Positions 54,756 through 62,175 of a DNA stretch of 64,000 nucleotides are shown here, one piece after another. The notes under the pieces are model-generated. The model was given only the letters and a program-made list of their open reading frames with translations, ran no database searches and was not told the DNA's origin. The DNA lies in NCBI GenBank assembly GCA_020161395.1, contig JAIUOE010000001.1, positions 124,001 through 188,000 on the forward strand, read 5' to 3'. Source of the stretch: Bacteroidota bacterium. Lineage in GTDB: Bacteria; Bacteroidota; Ignavibacteria; Ignavibacteriales; Ignavibacteriaceae. Both the position numbers and the translations under genes were made by a program. The stretch's first letter is position 1. Every line of letters starts with the position of its first letter.

Positions 54756-56052
54756 AGTTTTCCAGGAAGATACTCTCCGACTGATCGTCATAAACGAAGA
54801 TCTCGGCATATCTTCCCCAGTTCATCAGAATGTCAATCTGGTCTTCAGCTTCCTGAGGTAAAAACTCGAGTTCCAGAGCTGAGAGCAGGATATTTCTTTC
54901 AATTTCATGATTTGCTGCCCGCTTCAACATGTTCAGGAGCCACTTGAAGATTGGAATTCGTTTTACTCTCGAGGCAAATATCTCTTTCCTCGCTGTAATG
55001 GAGGCTTCGGCATAGGTTTCACCGAGGGGGGTAACGGAAATGTCACCTGAAGTGATGGTTACAAAGCCGAGCAGCTCCGCTGCTTCTGTAACTTCGAGAA
55101 GTTCATCAGACTCCAGTCCGAGTTCATCCGCGAGTTTGTAGATGTCGGAGTTTTTACCCGGCATATCGATAAGATTTTCGAGAATCGAGGAGATGTTTGC
55201 AAGCGGAATGTTTGGCAGTTTACGGGTGATACCGGGTTCACCGGGAGCAGTACCATACTCGAGGTACTCGGGTTGAGTCTGACCTGCAAGAACCGAATAG
55301 ACCTGATCAACCATGTGCTGAAATTCGGCATTTTTTCTGTTCCGGGGATGTGTCATCGACACCACCATTTCATTTATGATTTGACCCGGATTTTTATCCA
55401 TCACAACAATCCGGTCAGCCATTAAAACAGCCTCTTCGATATTGTGGGTGACCATTAAAATCGCCTGTGTGGGGAGTTTCCCTTCAGTCCAAAGTTCAAG
55501 AAGTTCACCGCGAAGTGTCTCGGCACTTAGCACATCGAGCGCAGAAAAAGGTTCATCGAGACAGAGGAGTTCAGGTTCTGCGACTATGGCTCTGGCAAAT
55601 CCCACTTTCTGCCTCATCCCTCCCGAAAGCTCTCTCGGGTATGCCATTTCATAACCGTCCATTCCCACCCTGTCAATCGCTTCGATTGCCCTTGCTGTTT
55701 TCATTTTGGCAGGGATGTCACGGTTGGCGAGCGCCAGCTCCACATTCTCGATTACATTGAACCACGGGAAAAGGGCAAATGTCTGGAATACAATTGTGGC
55801 ATTCGGATTAACTCCTTCAAGTTTCTCCCCGTTATAGAGGACTGAGCCCTTTGAGGCTTTTTGTAGCCCTGTTATTATCCTCAGCAGTGTGCTCTTGCCA
55901 CATCCCGAGGGTCCGACCAGAGCGACAAACTCGCCAGGATTAATCTTCAATTCGATATCGGAAAGGGCGGTAAACTTCTTTTGATCTTTGCCATAGATCT
56001 GACTGACCTTTTTTACATCAACCAGTGAAGCGTTTTTTTTCATTTCGTTCAT
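54754..56052 (-). CDS. ABC transporter ATP-binding protein with AAA-associated C-terminal domain
   Basis: 432 residues. The ABC domain (about 1-265) has Walker A LVGPSGCGKSTLLRI, signature ELSGGMRQKVGFARAIV and Walker B LLCLDEPFSALD, in the nitrate/sulfonate/taurine subfamily. The C-terminal about 165 residues are the AAA-associated domain (NISSILENLIDMPGK, then VTEAAELLGFVTI), seen in this class of importers. It is one base from the permease gene, so the two form one transporter. No substrate-binding protein gene is adjacent; the substrate is unknown. Confidence 0.88.
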   Translation of the reverse strand: MNEMKKNASLVDVKKVSQIYGKDQKKFTALSDIELKINPGEFVALVGPSGCGKSTLLRIITGLQKASKGSVLYNGEKLEGVNPNATIVFQTFALFPWFNVIENVELALANRDIPAKMKTARAIEAIDRVGMDGYEMAYPRELSGGMRQKVGFARAIVAEPELLCLDEPFSALDVLSAETLRGELLELWTEGKLPTQAILMVTHNIEEAVLMADRIVVMDKNPGQIINEMVVSMTHPRNRKNAEFQHMVDQVYSVLAGQTQPEYLEYGTAPGEPGITRKLPNIPLANISSILENLIDMPGKNSDIYKLADELGLESDELLEVTEAAELLGFVTITSGDISVTPLGETYAEASITARKEIFASRVKRIPIFKWLLNMLKRAANHEIERNILLSALELEFLPQEAEDQIDILMNWGRYAEIFVYDDQSESIFLEN

Positions 56053-56053
56053 C

Positions 56054-57769
56054 CTACTCTAACTTGAACCTGTCTTCAGCCAGATGGTAAAGACGGCGCC
56101 AAAAAAATCTGTTGATCAGAACCACGGTTATTACCATAACGAGTGTGGAAGCGAGGAGTTTGGGGAAATTCCCCTCCGCTGTTGCTTTTGCTATTGAAGA
56201 ACCGATGCCAATTGTTGAAACCGTATTACCGCTGAAGGTTACAAACTCTGCGACCACACTTGCGTTCCAGGCACCACCTCCGGCGGCAATTGCCCCCGTA
56301 ATCAAATAAGGGAAAAGTGCCGGAAGTATCAGGGTTTTCCATTTTTTTATCTGCCCGAGATGCAGAAGTCGCGCGGTATACTTCAGGTCCTGCGGAATCG
56401 CCGAGGCACCTGCTATTATATTAAAGAGAAGATACCACTGTGTCCCCATTAACATGAGAAGAATTGACGCGAGATTTACTCCAAAAGGAAGTGCAATTAC
56501 GAACATCAGAACCACCGGGAAAAGGGCAGTTGCCGGGATGGATGCAAAAATCTGTACCATTGGCTGTAAAAACCTTGCCACTTTTTTGTTTGTCGCAATT
56601 AGTACCCCGACAGGTATAGTCCACATAAAAGCTATCAGCAAAGCAGCGCATACCCTGAGAAATGTAGCGAAGACACCGAGCAGAATTTCCAGCCAGTCAG
56701 CCGGACCAACTTCAACCAGCATCACACCCGCTCCTGCCAGGCCTGTCAAAATAACTCCGCCAGTAAAATAAACTGCAATCTTTGCGGCAAGATCAGAGCC
56801 TTTCGAGTGTTCAACCGGGACTACGGGTTTACTTCTCCGCGAAAAAAAGAGGTCTATCCTCCTTCCGACCGGGAATAGAATATTCTCCTTTATTGAGTAC
56901 ACAATGTTTGAATTTACAATTACAGAATAGAACCATGAACCGGGAGGATCATCGCCCGTCGTCATTTCAAACTTGAATTTATCCGACCATGCAAGAAGGG
57001 GGCGCCATATCACCTGATCGAGAATCACAATTATCAGGATGAGCGTCACCACTCCATACATAATCGCAGTGTAGTTTCCCTTGTCTGATGCTTCGTGCAG
57101 GAAGGAACCCAGACCCGGAAGCCGGAAATCTTTGTCGCCCACGGTGAATATCTCAGCCGCCATCAGGAAGAACCAGCCCCCCGCCCAACTCATCATGCTG
57201 TTCCAGATAAAACTGATTGTACCAAAGGGAAACTCAAGATTCCTGAAGCGTTGCCACCTGTTCAGTTTGTTTATCTCCGCAGCTTCCTGAAGGTCTTTCG
57301 GAATTGTTGTGAGTGACTGGTACCAGGCAAAAGTCATGTTCCAAGCCTGTGAAGTGAAAATAAGGATAATTGAACCTGCCTCCACGGCAATTCCCTGCGG
57401 AAGTATAGCAGTTAAGCTCAGAACCACAACAGGTAAAAACGAGAGGATTGGAACGCTTTGGAGTACATCAAGGACGGGAATTAGAAACTTTTCGGCTTTT
57501 TTGTTGTATGCTGCAACTCTGCCGTAAACAAGGGTGAAGAGAACGGAAAGGGCGTAGGCTGCAAACATCCTCATGATTGAGAAGAATGCATAAACCGGCA
57601 GCGCTGAAGGGGAATCAGAAATGGTCGGTGCTGTTATATATTCGGGAGCGTATGCGGCAAGCTGTACCCCGGCGTAAAGCAGGGAAACAATGCAAAGCAC
57701 AACAAAAAGATCGACTAAACTGAATTCGCGCCGGTCGTTGAAAAAGAGGCTGTAAATGAAGTTGCGCAT
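56054..57769 (-). CDS. ABC transporter permease, tandem fused (SsuC/NrtB-like)
   Basis: 571 residues: two permease halves of the same family joined (about 50-260 and 345-560). Each carries an EAA-like loop (DLQEAAEINKLNRWQRF and DLKYTARLLHLGQIKKWK) that contacts the ATPase. It is a natural fused dimer that would pair with two copies of the ATPase encoded one base downstream. Each half has about five or six transmembrane helices. No binding protein is adjacent. Confidence 0.88.
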   Translation of the reverse strand: MRNFIYSLFFNDRREFSLVDLFVVLCIVSLLYAGVQLAAYAPEYITAPTISDSPSALPVYAFFSIMRMFAAYALSVLFTLVYGRVAAYNKKAEKFLIPVLDVLQSVPILSFLPVVVLSLTAILPQGIAVEAGSIILIFTSQAWNMTFAWYQSLTTIPKDLQEAAEINKLNRWQRFRNLEFPFGTISFIWNSMMSWAGGWFFLMAAEIFTVGDKDFRLPGLGSFLHEASDKGNYTAIMYGVVTLILIIVILDQVIWRPLLAWSDKFKFEMTTGDDPPGSWFYSVIVNSNIVYSIKENILFPVGRRIDLFFSRRSKPVVPVEHSKGSDLAAKIAVYFTGGVILTGLAGAGVMLVEVGPADWLEILLGVFATFLRVCAALLIAFMWTIPVGVLIATNKKVARFLQPMVQIFASIPATALFPVVLMFVIALPFGVNLASILLMLMGTQWYLLFNIIAGASAIPQDLKYTARLLHLGQIKKWKTLILPALFPYLITGAIAAGGGAWNASVVAEFVTFSGNTVSTIGIGSSIAKATAEGNFPKLLASTLVMVITVVLINRFFWRRLYHLAEDRFKLE

Positions 57770-57878
57770 AATTTCCTGAAACCGTCCTGTAAATTTACGA
57801 ATTTAGCAACTATCGGGAGGGAGGAAATTAAGAATTAATCGCTATTGATTTAAGTGTGGCACCCTGAATTTTGTCCGG

Positions 57879-59033
57879 CTAATACCGCTTTTCTACAACA
57901 AGTTTTCCCTCCTCCTTCAGCCTGGCGATGATGAGTGGAATAATTTTCTCCCTTCCCAGTATTCCCATTTGCGCAAATGAAATGTCGTCGGATGCAGGAT
58001 TTTTGGCAGACCCGATGAAAAAATTGATCCTGTCCGCTGCTGTTACCAGAGAATACAGGACTGTGACAGGATTGTCGGCATCGAGCTTTCGTGAATCTTC
58101 ATCCCAAATATTGTAAACCTGATTGAGAGTGACTGCCCCTTCGGTAACGAGATCGACTCCTTCAATTTCATAATCAGGCGGAGTTATCGTATCGGAGAAA
58201 TCCTCATTTACTGAAAGAGGTTTATTCAAAAACCGGGCTGCAATCTTCGCAGTTGAAGCTCCACAGATTATTTTTACTCCTGAATTTGCAAAAAATGATT
58301 CAAATGCCTCATCATCCTGTGAGGGATCTGCAGGTGGACCGGTAAAGACATTGACAATTCTTCCTTTTCTTGCAAATCCGAGAGCTACAGTAACATCGTC
58401 CCCCTGTTTCTCTCCCCAGTGAGTTACTGCTTCATCCCTGACAAGATCCGGAAGATGTTTAAATGATTCTCCCTTTTTCAGAAGGTGGTTCAAGTGTGCG
58501 GTAAGTCCTCCAACTTCCCACCCGTGTGTGAAAGATTTTCCGATTCCTGCCTGAGTAACCCCGTCGGTTACTGCCAGAATTCCCTCGCCCCGGTTTAAGA
58601 CACAGTTGATCTCTGTGATAAAGGCGGTTCCGTTGTTATAAATTCTTCCTTTTAATGGATATGCGGTTTTCCCTGAAAGGAATACCGGGAGTGGAGTCTC
58701 ATACGACAGAATCGTGGTCAAACCATCGTTCAGAACCCTGATGATGGTAATAGCCGAGTAAGGAAGATCTGCTCTCTTGGCATCCTCCATCGTAACGACA
58801 GTATTAGTGAATGCCTTGCGGAGGGAGAAACCTGTGCCGAGTAATTCATTAAGTCGTGATGCTGCCATTTCCGCGAAAATGTTCGCCCTTACTCCGGAAC
58901 CAAGCCCGTCACAAAGAATCAGGGTTGTATGTTGCTCCGTCCTGAGAATTTTGACCACATCACCACTTGGATGCCCCGGTTTTTTCGATTTCTGTGAAAC
59001 CTCTATTTCGATGTGTAGATATCCCATAGCCAT
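57879..59033 (-). CDS. PP2C/SpoIIE-type protein phosphatase in a sensory hydrogenase locus
   Basis: 384 residues. The N-terminal about 230 residues form a PP2C/SpoIIE domain: LILCDGLGSGVRANIFAEMA holds the metal-binding aspartate, and LAVTDGVTQAG and EKQGDDVTVALGF hold further metal aspartates. The C-terminal about 150 residues are unrecognised. It overlaps the upstream [FeFe]-hydrogenase gene by 31 bases, so the two are co-translated. A phosphatase paired with a PAS-containing hydrogenase indicates that H2 sensing controls protein phosphorylation. Its substrate cannot be seen; an anti-sigma antagonist is a reasonable guess. Confidence 0.85.
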   Translation of the reverse strand: MAMGYLHIEIEVSQKSKKPGHPSGDVVKILRTEQHTTLILCDGLGSGVRANIFAEMAASRLNELLGTGFSLRKAFTNTVVTMEDAKRADLPYSAITIIRVLNDGLTTILSYETPLPVFLSGKTAYPLKGRIYNNGTAFITEINCVLNRGEGILAVTDGVTQAGIGKSFTHGWEVGGLTAHLNHLLKKGESFKHLPDLVRDEAVTHWGEKQGDDVTVALGFARKGRIVNVFTGPPADPSQDDEAFESFFANSGVKIICGASTAKIAARFLNKPLSVNEDFSDTITPPDYEIEGVDLVTEGAVTLNQVYNIWDEDSRKLDADNPVTVLYSLVTAADRINFFIGSAKNPASDDISFAQMGILGREKIIPLIIARLKEEGKLVVEKRY

Positions 59034-60775
59034 TTCGATTTGTTTGTTGATCCCTTTCTGCTTTCATCCTCGGTAATTTTCATCAGATTTTCAAGCAGTT
59101 CCTCGCTTTTTGCCGTTCCCTCCCCCAGAATTTTAGCGAGAAACTGTGCTGTTTTTATCTGATGCTCGAGGAGTTCCTCTGCTTTTTTCAGGGTCTCTCC
59201 CCTGAGAGCGTCAAGTTGTTTTTTCTCTGATTCGCGGGTCGTGATATCCACAAAGATGCCAACAAATGCGTTTTCGCTTAGCCTGAAAACTTTTGCTTCG
59301 GCGGTCAGACTGTATCTCGCCAGTGTTACTGTTTCTTCGATCAAATCGACACCTCCGCCAATGATTCTTTCGAAGAGGTCGGGATCCATGATATTGGAAA
59401 CATGTTTCCCGATCGATGATCCGGTGCACATAAACATCTTCCGGAAAGCTTCGTTTATACTGATTATCGAAAGAGTTCTGTCTAAAACTATTATACCGTT
59501 CGGAGTTCTGTCTATAATCTGGTCAGCCCTCCTTTCGGCGAATCTCCTCATGTAAGGGATGCACATGGTGGTTTCAGCCATGCCTGCCAAAACCGCTTTT
59601 GCCTTGTCGCGACATGATTCATAGCCACAGGCTCCGCAGTTCAGTTCGTCGTCTTTTGTGTATTTCCCCGTTTGCAGCAGAATCTCTTTGATTTTTGCCT
59701 CTTCAAAATCACTGAGAAAGTTTTCTGACCTGTCGTGAAAGACAGTTGTGAGCTGCACCTGTTCTTCCACCAATGGTTCACCATGCTCCTTTTTGGATTG
59801 AGCATAAGCAAGCACATTAAGTTTCCTCTTCAGAATGTTCACTTCCGATTTAATACCGGGCCCGTTTATGCACCCCATCGAGCAAACAAGAGGCTCAATC
59901 AGGATCTTGCCACCCCTTTCCCCCGCAATGTTTAACGCCTCGAGCGTCCTTTCGAATCCGGACACAGAAACAATTTTTGTCTCTTCACTTTCTGAAGTGT
60001 TGCATACCCCGGCTGTGTCCACTATTCCTCCCGAAAGACAGTACGACTCTCCGCCGGTGTGTTTTTCCCAATCGAATCCACTTTCTTCAAGTTTGTTCAG
60101 ATCGATGTTCCTCTCCTCAAACCAGTCAAAAAGCTCTTCCATGGTTATCACAGCGTCAATAAGACCTTTGTACTCCGCAGAGTCGGCTTCCATCTTCTTC
60201 GCCACACACGGTCCGATAAAAACTGTTTTGCTCCCGGGACCCCTTCTCCTTTTTATCAATTTTGCCTCGGCTATCATCGGAGATGGAACCGGAATGATGG
60301 CATCAATCAGTTCGGGACGGTATTTCTCGGTATAAGCAGTTGCAGCGGGACATGAAGCCGAGATGCATCCCCTCCCCCTGGCGACCGACCTCAACGATTC
60401 CTTTGTGGTATAATATGCACCTTCAGCAACTTCGACGACAAGTGAAAAACCAAGCAACCGGAGAGCTGAAGGAAACCTCCTGATCAGTTCAGGTGGAAGC
60501 AAACCTGCAAAGGATGGTGCAACTGCTGCCACCACTTCCTCTCCCGATTCAAATAGCTCTTTAACCTTGTCGGTGTCCTTGCGGTAATATTTCGCTCCCT
60601 GCGGACATTCGGTTATACACTCTCCGCAGAAAATACACCGTTTCTCATCCACATAAGCCTGTCCGTTGCTAACCCCGACTGCTTTTACGGGACATACCCT
60701 CACGCAGCGGTAGCAATCCTGACATTTTGCCTTATTGGTAAATATATATGAGTTTTCACTTATGGTGTTTATCAT
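59003..60775 (-). CDS. sensory-type (PAS) [FeFe]-hydrogenase
   Basis: 590 residues. Two 4Fe-4S ferredoxin clusters (CQDCYRCVRVCP and CIFCGECITECP) precede the H-cluster domain. L1 reads SASCPAA with Cys142 kept but Ser141 where catalytic enzymes have the proton-relay Cys. L2 is IGPCVAKK (Cys190); L3 is CSMGC (Cys298 and Cys302). A further 4Fe-4S motif (CGACGYESC) and a PAS domain (about 425-520) follow, then a coiled tail. These are features of group C sensory hydrogenases (HydS) known from the literature, which bind H2 and signal rather than turn over rapidly. It is co-translated with a phosphatase and divergent from rex. Confidence 0.9.
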   Translation of the reverse strand: MINTISENSYIFTNKAKCQDCYRCVRVCPVKAVGVSNGQAYVDEKRCIFCGECITECPQGAKYYRKDTDKVKELFESGEEVVAAVAPSFAGLLPPELIRRFPSALRLLGFSLVVEVAEGAYYTTKESLRSVARGRGCISASCPAATAYTEKYRPELIDAIIPVPSPMIAEAKLIKRRRGPGSKTVFIGPCVAKKMEADSAEYKGLIDAVITMEELFDWFEERNIDLNKLEESGFDWEKHTGGESYCLSGGIVDTAGVCNTSESEETKIVSVSGFERTLEALNIAGERGGKILIEPLVCSMGCINGPGIKSEVNILKRKLNVLAYAQSKKEHGEPLVEEQVQLTTVFHDRSENFLSDFEEAKIKEILLQTGKYTKDDELNCGACGYESCRDKAKAVLAGMAETTMCIPYMRRFAERRADQIIDRTPNGIIVLDRTLSIISINEAFRKMFMCTGSSIGKHVSNIMDPDLFERIIGGGVDLIEETVTLARYSLTAEAKVFRLSENAFVGIFVDITTRESEKKQLDALRGETLKKAEELLEHQIKTAQFLAKILGEGTAKSEELLENLMKITEDESRKGSTNKSKWLWDIYTSK

Positions 60776-60910
60776 GTTAAGCCTTTGTCAATCTTTACGA
60801 ATTTAATAGTGCAATTACCGTGCCGAACCTGATTTTCGGAATATTTGCACTGTTTTGTCCCGGTTTTTCTCTTTTCCATCAAAAAAAATCCCGTATTTGA
60901 AAAATTTCTC

Positions 60911-60939
60911 TTGACAAATATCGTAATTTTCTATATTTT
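60911..60939 (+). promoter_or_regulatory. sigma70-type promoter of rex
   Basis: TTGACA at 60911-60916 and TATTTT at 60934-60939, spaced by 17 bases, in the AT-rich gap between the sensory hydrogenase and rex. Transcription would begin about 60946, at the start of three tandem 14-bp repeats. Confidence 0.6.
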
Positions 60940-60945
60940 AATCAG

Positions 60946-60987
60946 TATAAATTTCTCGATATATTTTTCTCGATATAAAATTCTCTA
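60946..60987 (+). repeat. three tandem 14-bp repeats in the rex leader
   Basis: Units TATAAATTTCTCGA (60946-60959), TATATTTTTCTCGA (60960-60973) and TATAAAATTCTCTA (60974-60987) follow one another without gaps. They start at the predicted transcription start and end 18 bases before the rex ATG. The exact 14-bp period suggests repeated binding sites for a regulator or a replication of an operator half-site. No match to the known Rex operator (TTGTGA-type palindrome) was seen. Confidence 0.75.
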
Positions 60988-61005
60988 TTTAGAAAGACTT
61001 TTACC

Positions 61006-61662
61006 ATGATGACCAAAGAGATAAAACAAGTCCCCGAACCGGTTCTTAGAAGACTTCCACGCTATTTGCAGATACTTCACAGAATGAAAGAAGACGGTAT
61101 AAGGGAAGTGTCGAGTACCAAGATTGCGGACGAACTTTCCCTCGATCCGACACAGGTAAGAAAAGATATCGAGTTTACAGGGATTGTTGGAAGACCTAAA
61201 ACGGGTTTCCTGATACCGGAGCTGATTCAGGCGATTGAAAGCTTTTTAAATTGGGACAACATAAATGATGCTTTCCTCGCAGGAGCAGGTAGCCTCGGCA
61301 CTGCCCTGATGGGTTACCCGAACTTCAAAAGTTACGGACTGAATATAGTGGCAGCTTTCGACAACAACCCCGGCAAGACAGACGGTTTGATCCGTGACAT
61401 CCCCGTTATTCACATCGACAAACTGACGGATCTCGCCCAAAGGATGCACATCCATATCGGAATTATCACGGTTCCTGCCCCCCAGGCTAATGCGGTTGCT
61501 GCCATGATGGTCGAGGGAGGAATTAAAGCAATTTGGAACTTCGCCCCCGTGCAACTCCGGGTACCCGAGGACATTATCGTCGAGAATGTTCTGCTTCACG
61601 CAGGACTTTCCGTTCTTAAAAGAAAACTCGGACAAGTGTTAAAAGACCAGTTACAAGGATAA
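61006..61662 (+). CDS. rex: redox-sensing transcriptional repressor Rex
   Basis: 218 residues. The winged-helix N-domain (about 10-85) has RRLPRYLQILHRM and SSTKIADELSLDPTQVRKDIEFTG. The Rossmann NADH-binding C-domain has AFLAGAGSLGTALMGYPNF and AFDNNPGK, then a domain-swap helix at the end. Rex binds DNA when NADH/NAD+ is low and leaves it when NADH rises, controlling fermentation and hydrogenase genes. It is four bases upstream of the NuoE-like gene, so it is the first gene of the hydrogenase operon and may autoregulate. Confidence 0.95.
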   Translation: MMTKEIKQVPEPVLRRLPRYLQILHRMKEDGIREVSSTKIADELSLDPTQVRKDIEFTGIVGRPKTGFLIPELIQAIESFLNWDNINDAFLAGAGSLGTALMGYPNFKSYGLNIVAAFDNNPGKTDGLIRDIPVIHIDKLTDLAQRMHIHIGIITVPAPQANAVAAMMVEGGIKAIWNFAPVQLRVPEDIIVENVLLHAGLSVLKRKLGQVLKDQLQG

Positions 61663-61665
61663 ATT

Positions 61666-62175
61666 ATGCAAAGCACAGAAACAGGACAAGCGGCAAGAAA
61701 ATTTGCCAAAGTGTGCGAAATACTCGAAAAATATGAATATAAATCTGAAAAACTAATACCAGTACTACAGGCTGTACAGGAAGAATACCGGTATCTCCCC
61801 GAAGATGTTCTTGCTTTTATTGCCACCACCCTCGACATTTCACCGGCGCGCATCTATGGCGTCGCTACATTTTATTCACACTTTGCTCTCGCCCCAAAAG
61901 GTAAATTCGTTATCAAAGTATGCGACGGCACTGCCTGTCATGTTAAAGGTTCACTCCCTTTGATAGATGAAATAAGAAAAACTCTTAACCTGAAACCGGG
62001 AAAAGAAACAACCGATGACCTCCTCTTCACGCTGGAGACCGTGTCGTGTCTGGGTGCCTGCGGAATTGCCCCTGTGGTTGTGGTGAACGATGAAGTACAC
62101 TCACTCATGACTCCGGGGAAAACAACGGCAATGATTCAGGAAATAATCGGTATGGAGAAATTAAACGATGAATAA
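61666..62175 (+). CDS. NuoE/HndA-like [2Fe-2S] subunit of NAD-linked hydrogenase
   Basis: 169 residues with the thioredoxin-like 2Fe-2S fold. The four Cys ligands are in KVCDGTACHVKGS (about residues 85-97) and SCLGACGIAP (about 126-135). The N-terminal helical bundle (LIPVLQAVQEEYRYLPEDVL) is as in NuoE. It is the small subunit of electron-bifurcating, NAD-dependent [FeFe]-hydrogenases (HydC/HndA) or complex I. Rex upstream and the following NuoF-like subunit support a hydrogenase. Its stop overlaps the next gene. Confidence 0.93.
   Translation: MQSTETGQAARKFAKVCEILEKYEYKSEKLIPVLQAVQEEYRYLPEDVLAFIATTLDISPARIYGVATFYSHFALAPKGKFVIKVCDGTACHVKGSLPLIDEIRKTLNLKPGKETTDDLLFTLETVSCLGACGIAPVVVVNDEVHSLMTPGKTTAMIQEIIGMEKLNDE

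Noticed and set aside
60776-60945. Possible Rex operator such as TTTGTCAATCTTTACGAA near 60785
   Set aside because: The two arms match poorly as a palindrome and do not fit the TTGTGA-N6-TCACAA pattern; the claim would rest on chance AT-rich similarity.
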